Source: Betaproteobacteria bacterium
GTDB lineage: Bacteria; Pseudomonadota; Gammaproteobacteria; Burkholderiales; SG8-41
Assembly (NCBI GenBank): GCA_025356695.1
Contig: JANXSE010000292.1
Location: 1 to 51,351, forward strand
Direction: 5' to 3'
Length of the DNA stretch: 51,351 nucleotides
In this document: in pieces, positions 35,315 to 44,177 of the stretch
Layout of the letters: the number at the start of each line of letters is the position of its first letter
How positions within the stretch are numbered: the stretch's first letter is position 1
The notes under the pieces: generated by a model
Database searches by the model: none
What the model saw: the letters and a program-made list of their open reading frames with translations, nothing else
Told to the model about the DNA's origin: nothing
Program-made: the position numbers and the translations under genes

Positions 35315-36211
35315 ATGAGCGATTCAACTTTGCGCCTCGGCCTGCTCGGCTTCGGCGAGGCCGGCCGGCGTTTTGCCGCCGATTTTGTCAAGGCCGGCCT
35401 GAAAAACGTCGTCGCCTACAGCCGCTCGGCGGCCGCCGCCGGCCCGGCCGACGCGCTGCGCGTCTTTGCCACGGAATACGGCATCGAAATCGTGGCGACA
35501 CCGAAGGAACTGTGCAACCGCGCCAACCTCATCATCGCGCTGACGCCGGGCAAAGCCGCGCTGCCGGCGCTGCGCACGGTAAAACGTTATCTCGGCAAAG
35601 ATCACCTCTACGTCGACGCCAACACCGTCGGCGTCAAAATCATCGAGCGCATCGGCAAACTGCTCGAGGGCCGCTGCGCCTTCGTCGATGCCGCCATCAT
35701 GGGCCCGGTGCCGATCGACGGCATCAAGGCGCCGATGCTCGCCAGCGGCTCTGACGCTGCGCATTTTCGCGATCTCGTCGCGCCGTACGGCATGACGGTG
35801 CAGATCGTCGGCGACAAACCCGGTGCGGCCAGCGCGATGAAACTGATCCGCAGCGTCTGCATGAAGGGCCTCGCCGGCCTGCTGCTCGAATCGCTGGAAG
35901 CCGCGCAACGCTGCGGCGTGCGCGATGCGATGGTCGCCGACATGGCATCATTCATCGACGACCGGCCGTTCGAACAGATCATCAAGCGCTTCGTCTGCGG
36001 CACCGCGGTGCACGCCGGCCGCCGCATCCACGAAATGGCCGACTCGCTCGAACTGCTCAACTCGGTCGGCGCACCGACGCGCATGACGCGCGCCACGCAA
36101 GCCATGTTCAAGGAGCTCATCGCGATGAAAATGCCCGAACGCTACAACGGCAAGGAACCCGACTCGATCGAGCCGGTGCTCACCGCACTGATCGAGGCGC
36201 GCGGCCAATGA
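35315..36211 (+). CDS. NAD(P)-dependent beta-hydroxyacid dehydrogenase-like, DUF1932 type
   Basis: A 298-residue Rossmann protein with dinucleotide loop GFGEAG (12-17), a 6-phosphogluconate-dehydrogenase-like N-terminal domain and a helical C-terminal DUF1932-like domain containing the SVCMKGLAGLLLESLEAA helix. Relatives act on 3-hydroxyacids or on 4-phosphoerythronate-like substrates, or are uncharacterised. GGAG lies 7 bp before the ATG at 35315; the frame is open upstream. The stop overlaps the start of the first Bug receptor (ATGA), so enzyme and receptor are translationally coupled. Confidence 0.83.
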   Translation: MSDSTLRLGLLGFGEAGRRFAADFVKAGLKNVVAYSRSAAAAGPADALRVFATEYGIEIVATPKELCNRANLIIALTPGKAALPALRTVKRYLGKDHLYVDANTVGVKIIERIGKLLEGRCAFVDAAIMGPVPIDGIKAPMLASGSDAAHFRDLVAPYGMTVQIVGDKPGAASAMKLIRSVCMKGLAGLLLESLEAAQRCGVRDAMVADMASFIDDRPFEQIIKRFVCGTAVHAGRRIHEMADSLELLNSVGAPTRMTRATQAMFKELIAMKMPERYNGKEPDSIEPVLTALIEARGQ

Positions 36212-37173
36212 GCACCGCGCGCGGGGTGCGGACCGCCGGCGCGCTGATGCTGGCGCTCGCCGCCACATCGGCATGGAGCCAGCCTGCGGGAAAAAACGTG
36301 CGCTTTCTGGTCGGCTCGCCGGCCGGCGGCAGCAACGACATCTTCGCGCGTGCGATCGGCCAGCGCCTGACTGAAGCGCTCGGCCAGCCGGTGGTGGTCG
36401 ACAACCGTCCCGGCGCCTCGCAAATGATCGCCGCCGATATAACAGCGAAAGCCGCGCCTGACGGCAACACGCTCTACATGACCTCGACGACCTACACGAC
36501 GGGGGCCGCACTGATGGCGAAGCTGCCCTTCGATCCGATCAACGATCTCGCCGGCATCACGATGGTGGCGCGCGGACCGATGGTGCTGGTGGTGCATCCG
36601 TCGGTGCCGGCGAAAAACGTCAAAGAACTGATCGCGATTGCGCGCGCGCGTCCCGGCCAGCTCAATTTCACCTCGTCGGGCATCGGCGGCATCAACCACT
36701 TCGGCGTCGAAGTGCTGAAGTCGATGGCGAAAATCGACATGGTGCACGTGCCGCACAAGGGCATGGCGCCGGCAATCACCGACCTGATGGCCGGCCAGGT
36801 GCAGGTGCTGCTGGTCAGCCTGACGTCGGTCGAAACGCAAATGCAATCGGGACGGCTACGCGCCATCGGTGTGAGCAGCCCGCAACGCTCGAGCTTCCTG
36901 CCGAATCTGCCGGCGATTGCGGAAACGCTGCCCGGCTACGACAACGATTTGTGGTGGGGCGTGTTTACCGCGGCAAAAGTACCGAAAGCAACCATCGACC
37001 GCCTCAACAGCGAAATTCACAAGGCGATGGCGAGCGACGATTTGAAAAAACGCTTCGCGGAATTCGGCGCGGTCGCCGCACCGACGACGCCTGATGGGTT
37101 CAACACCATCGTGAAAAGTGAAATCGCGAAGTGGAGCAAAGTGATTCGCGAGGCGGGCATTAAGGCGGAGTGA
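36208..37173 (+). CDS. Bug-family TTT receptor 1
   Basis: A 321-residue periplasmic solute-binding protein of the Bug (Bordetella uptake gene) family, which binds carboxylates for tripartite tricarboxylate transporters. It has a signal peptide (about 1-24, ending AWSQP), the ligand loop GSPAGGSNDIFAR and VVDNRPGAS. Its ATG overlaps the stop of the upstream dehydrogenase. No TctA or TctB is in the window, so it must work with a membrane unit encoded elsewhere or have a sensing role. Confidence 0.93.
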   Translation: MSTARGVRTAGALMLALAATSAWSQPAGKNVRFLVGSPAGGSNDIFARAIGQRLTEALGQPVVVDNRPGASQMIAADITAKAAPDGNTLYMTSTTYTTGAALMAKLPFDPINDLAGITMVARGPMVLVVHPSVPAKNVKELIAIARARPGQLNFTSSGIGGINHFGVEVLKSMAKIDMVHVPHKGMAPAITDLMAGQVQVLLVSLTSVETQMQSGRLRAIGVSSPQRSSFLPNLPAIAETLPGYDNDLWWGVFTAAKVPKATIDRLNSEIHKAMASDDLKKRFAEFGAVAAPTTPDGFNTIVKSEIAKWSKVIREAGIKAE

Positions 37174-37195
37174 CTCGAAATAGGCTAAACGTATG

Positions 37196-37288
37196 CAGCA
37201 GGTTCCTTCTCCCCTTGTGGAAAAGGGATAGGGTGAGGGGTCTGCGATGCGTTCACCCTCACCCCTGCCCTCTCAGAGGGAGAAAACC
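37196..37288. repeat. CT-rich palindromic repeat, copy A
   Basis: Left arm AGCAGGTTCCTTCTCCCC... (from 37197) and right arm ...GAGGGAGAAAACC (to 37288) are imperfect inverted repeats of about 37 bp around a 13-nt centre. The arms contain the tracts AGGGTGAGGGG and CACCCTCACCCC. It fills most of the 150-bp gap between Bug 1 and the CoA-transferase. Confidence 0.8.
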
Positions 37289-37323
37289 GACAGCATTGCC
37301 AGCACAATAGTGAAACAAAGACG

Positions 37324-38577
37324 ATGACCAAAGCACTGCCAAAAAAAGACTACGAAAAAAACGCACGCGGCCCGCTCGCCGGCGTGCGCGTGCTCGACCT
37401 CTCGCGTCTGGTCGCCGGCAATACCGTGACGCAACTCCTGGGCGACTTCGGCGCCGAGATCGTCAAGATCGAGCCGCCGGCCGGCGACACGCTGCGCGCG
37501 TGGAAGACCAAAGGCATCGCCACCAACTGGAAGATTTATTCGCGCAATAAAAAAAGCCTCTGTCTCGAACTCAGGAAGCCCGAGGCGCGCGACATCGTCC
37601 TCAAGCTCGTCAAAACGGCGGCGGTGTTCATCGAAAGTTTCCGCCCGGGCACGCTGGAAAAAATGGGACTCGGTCCCGAAGTTTTGTTCAAGGCCAATCC
37701 GAAACTCGTCATCGTGCGCGTCTCCGGCTGGGGCCAGGACGGCCCCTATTCGAAACGTCCGGGCTTCGGCACGCTCGTCGAAGGCATGTCGGGTTTCGCC
37801 GCGATCAACGGTTTCGAAGACCGCGAACCGGTGCTGCCGCCGATGTATCTGGCCGACACCATCGCCGGTTTGTACGGCGCCTCGGGCGTACTGGTGGCGC
37901 TGCGTGAAGTCGAACACAACGGCGGCAAGGGCCAGATCATCGATCTGCCGCTGCTTGATCCGCTGTTCGCCACGCTCGGCCCGCAGGCAGCGAATTACCG
38001 CCTCACCGGCAAACTGAAGCCGCGCACCGGTAGCCGCTCAACCAACGCCGCGCCGCGCAACGCCTACAAAACCAAAGACGGCAAATGGGTCTGCCTGTCG
38101 GCCTCGACGCAGAAAATGACCGAGCGCCTGTTCCGCTCGATCGACCGTGCCGACCTGATCGACGATCCGCGCTACCGCATCAATGCCGAGCGCGTGAAGC
38201 GCGCCGCCGAACTCGACGCCATCATCGGTGCGTTTGTACTCGAACGCACGCAGGCCGAGAACGTCGCCTTCTTCGAAAAAGAGGAAGTCACCATCGGCCC
38301 GATCTACGACATTTCGCAGATCGTCGAAGACCCGCACGTGCTGGCGCGCGAACTGGTCGCCGATTATCCGGACAGCGACATGGGCACATTTCCGCAGCAC
38401 CACGTGGTGCCGCGCCTGTCGGCCACGCCGGCGACCATACGCGCGCAAGCGCCGCAGCTCGGCGAACACAACCGGCTGCTCCTCGCCGAACTCGGCATCG
38501 ACGACGCTGCATACGCGACACTGCTGGCGGCGGGCGCCGTCAGCGAAGGACACATTTCAAACGAAGGGGAAACATGA
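37324..38577 (+). CDS. CaiB/BaiF-family CoA-transferase
   Basis: A 417-residue class III CoA-transferase, which moves CoA between carboxylic acids. It opens with GPLAGVRVLDLSRLVAGN, has the DFGAEIVKIEPP motif and the nucleophilic Asp178 in MYLADTIAGLYGA. Family members work on formate/oxalate, carnitine, mesaconate, citramalate or itaconate. Its stop overlaps the start of the CitE-type lyase (ATGA). The pair could activate a hydroxy-dicarboxylate to its CoA ester and cleave it. Confidence 0.9.
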   Translation: MTKALPKKDYEKNARGPLAGVRVLDLSRLVAGNTVTQLLGDFGAEIVKIEPPAGDTLRAWKTKGIATNWKIYSRNKKSLCLELRKPEARDIVLKLVKTAAVFIESFRPGTLEKMGLGPEVLFKANPKLVIVRVSGWGQDGPYSKRPGFGTLVEGMSGFAAINGFEDREPVLPPMYLADTIAGLYGASGVLVALREVEHNGGKGQIIDLPLLDPLFATLGPQAANYRLTGKLKPRTGSRSTNAAPRNAYKTKDGKWVCLSASTQKMTERLFRSIDRADLIDDPRYRINAERVKRAAELDAIIGAFVLERTQAENVAFFEKEEVTIGPIYDISQIVEDPHVLARELVADYPDSDMGTFPQHHVVPRLSATPATIRAQAPQLGEHNRLLLAELGIDDAAYATLLAAGAVSEGHISNEGET

Positions 38578-39485
38578 TGACTCGCGAACTGCCTGTGTGG
38601 CGCTCACTGATGTACGTGCCGGTCAACGTCGATAAATTCATCGACAAGGCGCACACGCGCGGCGCCGACGTCATCCAGCTCGATCTTGAAGACGCCGTAC
38701 CCGTCGGTGAAAAAGACAAGGCGCGCACGCTGGTCGAAAAAGCCGCCGCCAAAGTGCGGCGCGGCGGCGCCGACGTCGTGGTGCGCATCAACCGTCCGCT
38801 GTCGATGGCGGTACGCGACATCGAACACACGATCTGCCCCGATGTGAATGGCATCGCCATCACCAAGGCCGACAGCGCCTCGCATGTGCGCCTGCTCGAC
38901 GAACTCGTCACCGAGCTCGAAGAAAAACGCGGCATGCCGGCCGGCCACACCAAATTCATCACCATGATCGAAACGCCCGACGCGTTTTTCCGCATTCAGG
39001 AAATCACCGGCGCCAGCGAACGCATCGTCGCCTGCTGCATCGGCGGCGAAGACTTCGCGCTGAACAACAACATGCAGCCCACGGGCGAGGCGCTGTTCTA
39101 TCCGAAGCAGCACATGATCTTCGCCGCCTACGCCGCCGGCGTCATGCCGCTCGGTTTTGTCGACAGCGTCGCCGGTTTCGGCGACTGGGAAAAATTCCGC
39201 AAGATGGTGCGACGCTCGCGCGACTTCGGTTTCCTCGGCGCCGGCTGTATCCACCCGGGCCAGGTCACCATCGTCAACGAGGAATACACGCCGACCGCGG
39301 AAGAAGTCGAATATGCGAAAAAGCTCATCAAGCTCGACAACGAAGCCGCCGCCGCCGGCCGCGGCGCCTTCCAGCTCGACGGCAAGATGATCGACATTCC
39401 CGTCGTGGTGCGCGCGCAGAAACTGATCAAGCGTTACGACGCCATCAAAGCGCGCGAAGCGAAGACGATGGCGGCGAAGGGTTAG
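38574..39485 (+). CDS. CitE-like CoA-ester lyase (HpcH/HpaI family)
   Basis: The 303-residue protein has the TIM-barrel motifs of CitE-like lyases: LDLEDAVP (36-43), Arg71 in RIN, Glu133 in MIET and Glu159-Asp160 in GGED. Relatives split malyl-CoA, beta-methylmalyl-CoA or citramalyl-CoA to acetyl- or propionyl-CoA plus glyoxylate or pyruvate, or hydrolyse malyl-CoA. It is translationally coupled to the CoA-transferase, which favours a CoA-ester substrate over an ACP-bound one. Two ATGs (38574, 38577) are in tandem but only the first is in frame. Confidence 0.88.
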   Translation: MMTRELPVWRSLMYVPVNVDKFIDKAHTRGADVIQLDLEDAVPVGEKDKARTLVEKAAAKVRRGGADVVVRINRPLSMAVRDIEHTICPDVNGIAITKADSASHVRLLDELVTELEEKRGMPAGHTKFITMIETPDAFFRIQEITGASERIVACCIGGEDFALNNNMQPTGEALFYPKQHMIFAAYAAGVMPLGFVDSVAGFGDWEKFRKMVRRSRDFGFLGAGCIHPGQVTIVNEEYTPTAEEVEYAKKLIKLDNEAAAAGRGAFQLDGKMIDIPVVVRAQKLIKRYDAIKAREAKTMAAKG

Positions 39486-39517
39486 CGCGAGGCCTACCTC
39501 TCACGCCACAACGGGAC

Positions 39518-39614
39518 GCCCTCTCCCTTGAAGGGAGAGGGCGGGGGTGAGGGTGAACGTTACGCAGCACCCCTCACCCATTCCCTCTCCCTCAAGGGGA
39601 GAGGGAACCTGCTA
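39518..39614. repeat. CT-rich palindromic repeat, copy B
   Basis: Two facing modules: CCCTCTCCCTTGAAGGGAGAGGG followed by GGGGTGAGGGT on the left, and CACCCCTCACCC then CCCTCTCCC...GGGAGAGGG on the right, ending AACCTGCTAA. Each module is itself a hairpin and the two are inverted relative to each other. It lies between the CitE-type gene and Bug 2. Confidence 0.85.
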
Positions 39615-39681
39615 ATTGACTGACCACCGCCGTGCGCCCCGCGTTCTCTCAGACTCTGCAACCAATCCCGCAAATCAAAAA

Positions 39682-40662
39682 ATGAAAAAACAACTCTTGA
39701 AATTTATTCTTCTTCGCATGTGTCTCGCGTCCATCGCGCTTGCCGCAGGCATCAATGTCCACGCACAAACCTTCCCCGCCAAACCGCTGCGCATCCTCGT
39801 CCCGTTTGCGCCCGGCGGCAGTTCCGACATCCAGGCGCGCATCATCGGCCAGAAGCTCACCGAGGCGTGGGGCCAGACGGTCATCATCGACAACCGCGGC
39901 GGCGCCGGCGGCATCGTGGCGGCGGAAATCGCCGCGCACGCGCCGGCCGACGGCTACACGCTGTTCATGGGCCACATTGGCACACAGGCGGCCAACCCCA
40001 GCCTCTATCGAAAATTGCCGTACGATCCGGCGCGCGATTTTGCGGCAGTGGTGATGACCATCACGCAACCGACGATCCTGGTGGTGCCGCCGGCCTCGCC
40101 GGTCAATTCAGTCGCCGACCTGATCGCACTCGCGCGCAGCAGCAAGACCGCCTACGCCTCGGCCGGCAACGGCAGCCCCAACCATCTTGCCGGTGAAATG
40201 TTCAAGGCGATGGCAAAAATCGATTCGACGCATGTGCCGTACAAAGGCTCCGCACCCGCCGAACTCGATGTCATGGCCGGCCGCGTGCAGTTCTTTTTCG
40301 ATACCATGATTGCGGCGATGCCGCTGGTCAACGCGGCGAAATTGAAAGCGATCGCCGTCAGCAGCGCGAAACGCTCGGCCGCAGCGCCGTCGGTGCCGAC
40401 CGTTGCCGAAGCCGGCCTGCCCGGTTATGAATTCATGACCTGGAACGGCTTCTTCGTGCCCACCGGGACGCCGGCGGCAACGATTGCGAAACTCAACGCG
40501 CAAATCACCGCCATCCTCGCCATGTCCGAAGTCGCGCGCAAACTCGCCGGCGACGGCGCCGAAATCGCCACCGGTTCGCCGCGGGCGTTCGCGCAATTCG
40601 TCGAGAAAGAACGGCAGAAACTGTCGCGCGTCATCACGGCGGCGCAGATCCGCATCGACTAG
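39682..40662 (+). CDS. Bug-family TTT receptor 2
   Basis: A 326-residue periplasmic binding protein with a signal peptide (about 1-30, ending NVHAQ), the loop APGGSSDIQAR and IIDNRGGAGG. The frame runs upstream to a TTG at 39616; the ATG at 39682 with the basic MKKQLLK start is the proper signal peptide. It follows the CaiB-CitE pair across repeat copy B and may recognise the acid these enzymes consume; this is inference. Confidence 0.92.
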   Translation: MKKQLLKFILLRMCLASIALAAGINVHAQTFPAKPLRILVPFAPGGSSDIQARIIGQKLTEAWGQTVIIDNRGGAGGIVAAEIAAHAPADGYTLFMGHIGTQAANPSLYRKLPYDPARDFAAVVMTITQPTILVVPPASPVNSVADLIALARSSKTAYASAGNGSPNHLAGEMFKAMAKIDSTHVPYKGSAPAELDVMAGRVQFFFDTMIAAMPLVNAAKLKAIAVSSAKRSAAAPSVPTVAEAGLPGYEFMTWNGFFVPTGTPAATIAKLNAQITAILAMSEVARKLAGDGAEIATGSPRAFAQFVEKERQKLSRVITAAQIRID

Positions 40663-40703
40663 GCGACGCGGCATTTTTCCGTAAGGCGAAGAGCCGGCGC
40701 GGC

Positions 40704-41408
40704 TCAGGGCCTGACGGCGAGAAAGCCGCGGCGCTCGAAATCCAGATACAGCTCGCGGCAGGCCCAGGCATCGGTGGCGGCGTAATTGATCTGCGCCGGC
40801 GTCAAGGTGTGCGCGGCCCAGTTCGAGGTCTTGTTGCCCTTGGTGATGCGAAAGCCCAGCAGCATGCCGGCCAGATTGCGCACGCCGGTCTGCTTCATGC
40901 CGCAGTGGCGCGCCGCCTTGCCCAGATCGATGACGTTGTGCTCGACGAAGGAAAACACGGTTTTCAGTCCGCGCAAATCGTCGGCCACCGAAACGCCGGC
41001 CTTGACGATATGCGCCGACGCCATGATCTCGGCGATCAGCGGAAAAACGACCGTCTCGCGCAACTGGAACAGGTAGACCGCGTGTGCGCTGGCCAGCTGC
41101 ACGAGGCAGGGCGGATAACTCTCGCCCTTCTTGAAAGCGGGCCGCGTTTCGGTGTCGAAGCCGACGACCTTTTCATGCAGCAGGTCTTTGTGTGCGCGCG
41201 CCAGATCGTGCGGTGTGGCTACCAGCACGATCTCGCCCTCGTAGCGGCGCACCGGCAGGTTGAGCATGTCTTCGCGCGAAATTTCGTGGAAAGTCTGGCG
41301 CGGCGCAGCCACTGGCAGAGGATTTTCTTTGGCGGCAGGCAGGATGGCGGCTTTCAGCGTATGCAGGCCCGTGCGCATGCGGCGCAGGAACCCCGGTGGT
41401 TTGCTCAA
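40704..41408 (-). CDS. DEDDy 3'-5' exonuclease, RNase D-like
   Basis: A 234-residue nuclease domain with a complete DEDDy set: Asp85 and Glu87 (GFDTET), Asp143/144 (SVADDLRGL), Tyr209 and Asp213 (YAATDAWACREL). It lacks the HRDC domains of true RNase D, so it is a stand-alone 3'-5' exonuclease of the WRN-exo/KapD-like type. The substrate (RNA or DNA) is not known. It is the only information-processing gene within the catabolic region, lying between Bug 2 and Bug 3 on the reverse strand. Confidence 0.9.
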   Translation of the reverse strand: MSKPPGFLRRMRTGLHTLKAAILPAAKENPLPVAAPRQTFHEISREDMLNLPVRRYEGEIVLVATPHDLARAHKDLLHEKVVGFDTETRPAFKKGESYPPCLVQLASAHAVYLFQLRETVVFPLIAEIMASAHIVKAGVSVADDLRGLKTVFSFVEHNVIDLGKAARHCGMKQTGVRNLAGMLLGFRITKGNKTSNWAAHTLTPAQINYAATDAWACRELYLDFERRGFLAVRP

Positions 41409-41566
41409 CGTTCGGTCTTTCTACAAGCGGTATGGATCGGCCTGCGCAGAATAACACCGACCGGCGGCCGGCTGCGCAGCGTTTGCCCGCCGCCCCGCGT
41501 TCTCCATTAAACTGCGCCACCGCACGCGCCATTCGCGCGTCTGCTTAAACCAACCGGGGATAACCC

Positions 41567-42541
41567 ATGTCACCCATAAACCGTTACACGACCGCCGCCC
41601 TGCTGTGCTGCGGCGCCCTCTCCGTCAGCGCACTGGCGCAAAACTATCCGACCAAGCCGGTGCGCATCGTCATCGCGCAGGCACCGGGCAGCGCCACCGA
41701 TGTCATCAGCCGCGTCGTCGGCAACCGTCTCGGTGAAGCGCTCGGTCAGTCGATCGTGGTCGACGCGCGGCCCGGCGCGGGCGGCGTGCTCGGCACCGAT
41801 ATCGCCGCGCATTCGCCGGCCGACGGCTACACCCTGTTCATGGGCAACAACTCGACGCACGGCTCGAACCCCGCGCTCTACAGCAAGCTGCCCTACGATG
41901 CGATCAGGGATTTCGTGCCGATCATCTACGTCGCGGCAACACCCTACGTGCTGAGCGTGCATCCGTCGATGCCGGTGAAGACGCTGAAGGAACTCATCGC
42001 CTTCGCCAAATCGAAACCCGGCCAGATCAATTACGCCTCGGCCGGCAACGGCAGCACCCACCACTTCAGCGGCGAACTCCTGAAAGCGCTGGCCGGTATC
42101 GACATCGTGCACGTGCCGTACAAAGGCTCGACGCCCGCACTCGGTGCGCTGGTCGCCGGCGAAGTATCGATGATGTTCTCCAACGTCGCCGACACGCAGC
42201 CGCTGATCAAGGCCAACCGCATCCGCTCGATCGCCGTCACCGCGGACAAACGCTCGCCCGCAATGCCCGAAGTGCCGACCATGGCCGAAGCCGGCCTCAA
42301 GGATTTTCTGGTCTTCTCATGGTTCGGCCTGCTCGCCCCCGCCGGCACGCCGGCGGCCATCATCACGCGCGTCAATGCTGAAACGGTAAAAGTCTTGCTG
42401 CGCGCCGATGTGAAAGCCGCGCTCAACGCACAGGGGCTTGAGGTGATTTCAAGCACGCCGGAACAATTCGGCAATCACATCAAAACCGAAATTGCGCGGA
42501 TGACGAAGATTGCGCAGAGTGCGGGGATTAAGGCGGACTGA
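41567..42541 (+). CDS. Bug-family TTT receptor 3
   Basis: The 324-residue receptor has a signal peptide (about 1-24, ending SALAQ), the variant ligand loop APGSATDVISR and VVDARPGAGG. The loop differs from the usual PGGS/GD, hinting at a different ligand. GGGGAT precedes the ATG. It converges on the ArgH-like gene with a 20-bp gap, so it is not in the same transcript, but the two are adjacent. Confidence 0.93.
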   Translation: MSPINRYTTAALLCCGALSVSALAQNYPTKPVRIVIAQAPGSATDVISRVVGNRLGEALGQSIVVDARPGAGGVLGTDIAAHSPADGYTLFMGNNSTHGSNPALYSKLPYDAIRDFVPIIYVAATPYVLSVHPSMPVKTLKELIAFAKSKPGQINYASAGNGSTHHFSGELLKALAGIDIVHVPYKGSTPALGALVAGEVSMMFSNVADTQPLIKANRIRSIAVTADKRSPAMPEVPTMAEAGLKDFLVFSWFGLLAPAGTPAAIITRVNAETVKVLLRADVKAALNAQGLEVISSTPEQFGNHIKTEIARMTKIAQSAGIKAD

Positions 42542-42561
42542 TTCCGTCCTACGCCTGCTAA

Positions 42562-44010
42562 CTAACCGCTCGCCAATTTGTAAAACGCTTTATCCAGCGC
42601 CGCGTCCGCCTGCGCGAGCCGCGCGCTCGCGTCACCAAACCATTTGCGATCCGCCCCCGCCTTCGCGCGCTCGTCAGCGAGCATGCGCGCCACTTCATCC
42701 AGCTGCGGGCCGCCGGTGCCGCGCCGGCCATACACCATGTATTCGGCGCTGATGATTTCGCGGTAGGCTTTTTCATCGAGGGGCAGCGGCGTTTTGTTCT
42801 CGTCGGAATAAACGCGCATAGCCTCCGCATACGGGATCTCGTGCAGCGTGAGCCCCTTTGCACGCCCGTAGTCGGTCAGCTTCGACGCGAAATGATGGCC
42901 GATGCGAAACGGCACGTCGGCGCGTTGCAGCAACGCATCGGCGATTTCGGTGGTGGTCGAGTAATCCGCATTCACCTCGGCCAAGGCACGCTCCTTGTTG
43001 ACGACGAGGCCGTCGATAATCTGCGCGAAGAGTTGCAGCACTGCCATGGCGCGCGCATACGGTACCGGATCGTACAGGCGGTAATCGAACATGCCGGTGC
43101 GATTGTTGTGCGCCAGCAGATAAAGGCCCTGCATTTCACCGAGCAGAATGCTCGACTGTGCGCGCAGTTGTTCGAGTGCGGCCGGATTGCGCTTCTGCGG
43201 CATGATGCTCGACACGCCGGTGAGACTGCCAGTGGCAAGCATGAACCACGGCACCGGCTCGGCGTACTGCGCGTGCAGGTCCTGCGCGAACATGCCGAGC
43301 TGCACGGCGATGATGGAAAGCGCATTGGCCACATCGAGAAAACAATCGATGGGGGCCAGATGGTTGGCGTCGTAGGCGTTGTCGGCAATCCCGTCGAAAC
43401 CGAGCAGCACGCCGGTGCGCGCGCGGTCGAGCTTGAAGCTCGAGGTCGCCAGTGCCGCGGCGCCGAGCGGATTCTGATTGATGCGTTGATAGGCCTGCTG
43501 CAGGCGCTCGGTCTGGCGCGCCAGCGCGGTGGCAAACGCCAGCAGGTAATGCGCGAGTGTGGTCGGCTGCGCCTGCACGCCGTGCGTGTAAGCCGGAATG
43601 ATCGTTTCAGTATGTTTCGCCGCCAATGCCAATAATTTTTCGCGCCCCGTCAGCAGTGCATCGATTTCTTTCAACAACCCGTCGCGCATATTCATGCGCG
43701 CAATCGCCGAGGCGATGTCCTGGCGGCTGCGCCCGGTGTGCAGGCGCGAGGCATCGGGCCCCGCCGCCGCCAGCAGACGCGGTTCGTAGTCGAGGTAATC
43801 CGCCGAGCGCGTCGGCGGCGTCTTCTTTTCGTCGTCGATCACCTGCGCAATGCCCTGCGCGATCTTCACCGCCAGCGCGTGCGTGACCAGCCCCGTTTCG
43901 TCGAGCATGACGATCGAGGCCTTGTTGATCCGGTCGAGAAATTCCACCGCGCGGCCGCCGGCACGGAAAACCTCGTTGATGTCCATCTTGCCGCCCTTGC
44001 CGTCGCTCAT
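42562..44010 (-). CDS. Divergent ArgH-family (fumarase/aspartase superfamily) lyase
   Basis: A 482-residue paralogue of argininosuccinate lyase. Signatures are HTGRSRQD (91-98), PAYTHGVQAQP (139-149) and SSIMPQKRNP (267-276), which holds the catalytic Ser and Lys. Compared with the ArgH at 22246, the substrate-contact Asn of RSRND is Gln, MQV is GVQ and GSS is VSS. The C-N lyase chemistry releasing fumarate is probably kept but with another substrate. EDDS lyase, which cleaves an aminopolycarboxylate, belongs to this family. The ATG at 44010 is chosen over an upstream TTG. Confidence 0.85.
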   Translation of the reverse strand: MSDGKGGKMDINEVFRAGGRAVEFLDRINKASIVMLDETGLVTHALAVKIAQGIAQVIDDEKKTPPTRSADYLDYEPRLLAAAGPDASRLHTGRSRQDIASAIARMNMRDGLLKEIDALLTGREKLLALAAKHTETIIPAYTHGVQAQPTTLAHYLLAFATALARQTERLQQAYQRINQNPLGAAALATSSFKLDRARTGVLLGFDGIADNAYDANHLAPIDCFLDVANALSIIAVQLGMFAQDLHAQYAEPVPWFMLATGSLTGVSSIMPQKRNPAALEQLRAQSSILLGEMQGLYLLAHNNRTGMFDYRLYDPVPYARAMAVLQLFAQIIDGLVVNKERALAEVNADYSTTTEIADALLQRADVPFRIGHHFASKLTDYGRAKGLTLHEIPYAEAMRVYSDENKTPLPLDEKAYREIISAEYMVYGRRGTGGPQLDEVARMLADERAKAGADRKWFGDASARLAQADAALDKAFYKLASG

Positions 44011-44146
44011 CTGCAAACATCCGTTGTGTTAAGAATTCGACCCATAGTATGCCAAAAGCGCCGCCCGCTCCGCGCACGGTTGCAGCCCCGCGCGACCAAG
44101 CGCATGATGCCAACCTTGTATCAGGCGCGCCGGGTAACCGGACCAG

Positions 44147-44159
44147 ATGTTCTGAACAT
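44147..44159. promoter_or_regulatory. Perfect palindrome before the iorA-like gene, possible operator
   Basis: ATGTTC-T-GAACAT is a perfect 13-bp palindrome 18 bp upstream of the GTG at 44178, in the 167-bp gap shared with the divergent ArgH-like gene. Size and symmetry suit a dimeric repressor such as a GntR or LacI type. No regulator gene is present nearby. Confidence 0.45.
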
Positions 44160-44177
44160 ATCCGCTAGGGGGAGCAC

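Noticed and set aside
42562..44010. Treating the second ArgH-like gene as a duplicate arginine-biosynthesis gene
   Set aside because: A canonical argH is at 22246, and this copy has changes at substrate-contact motifs and a catabolic neighbourhood.
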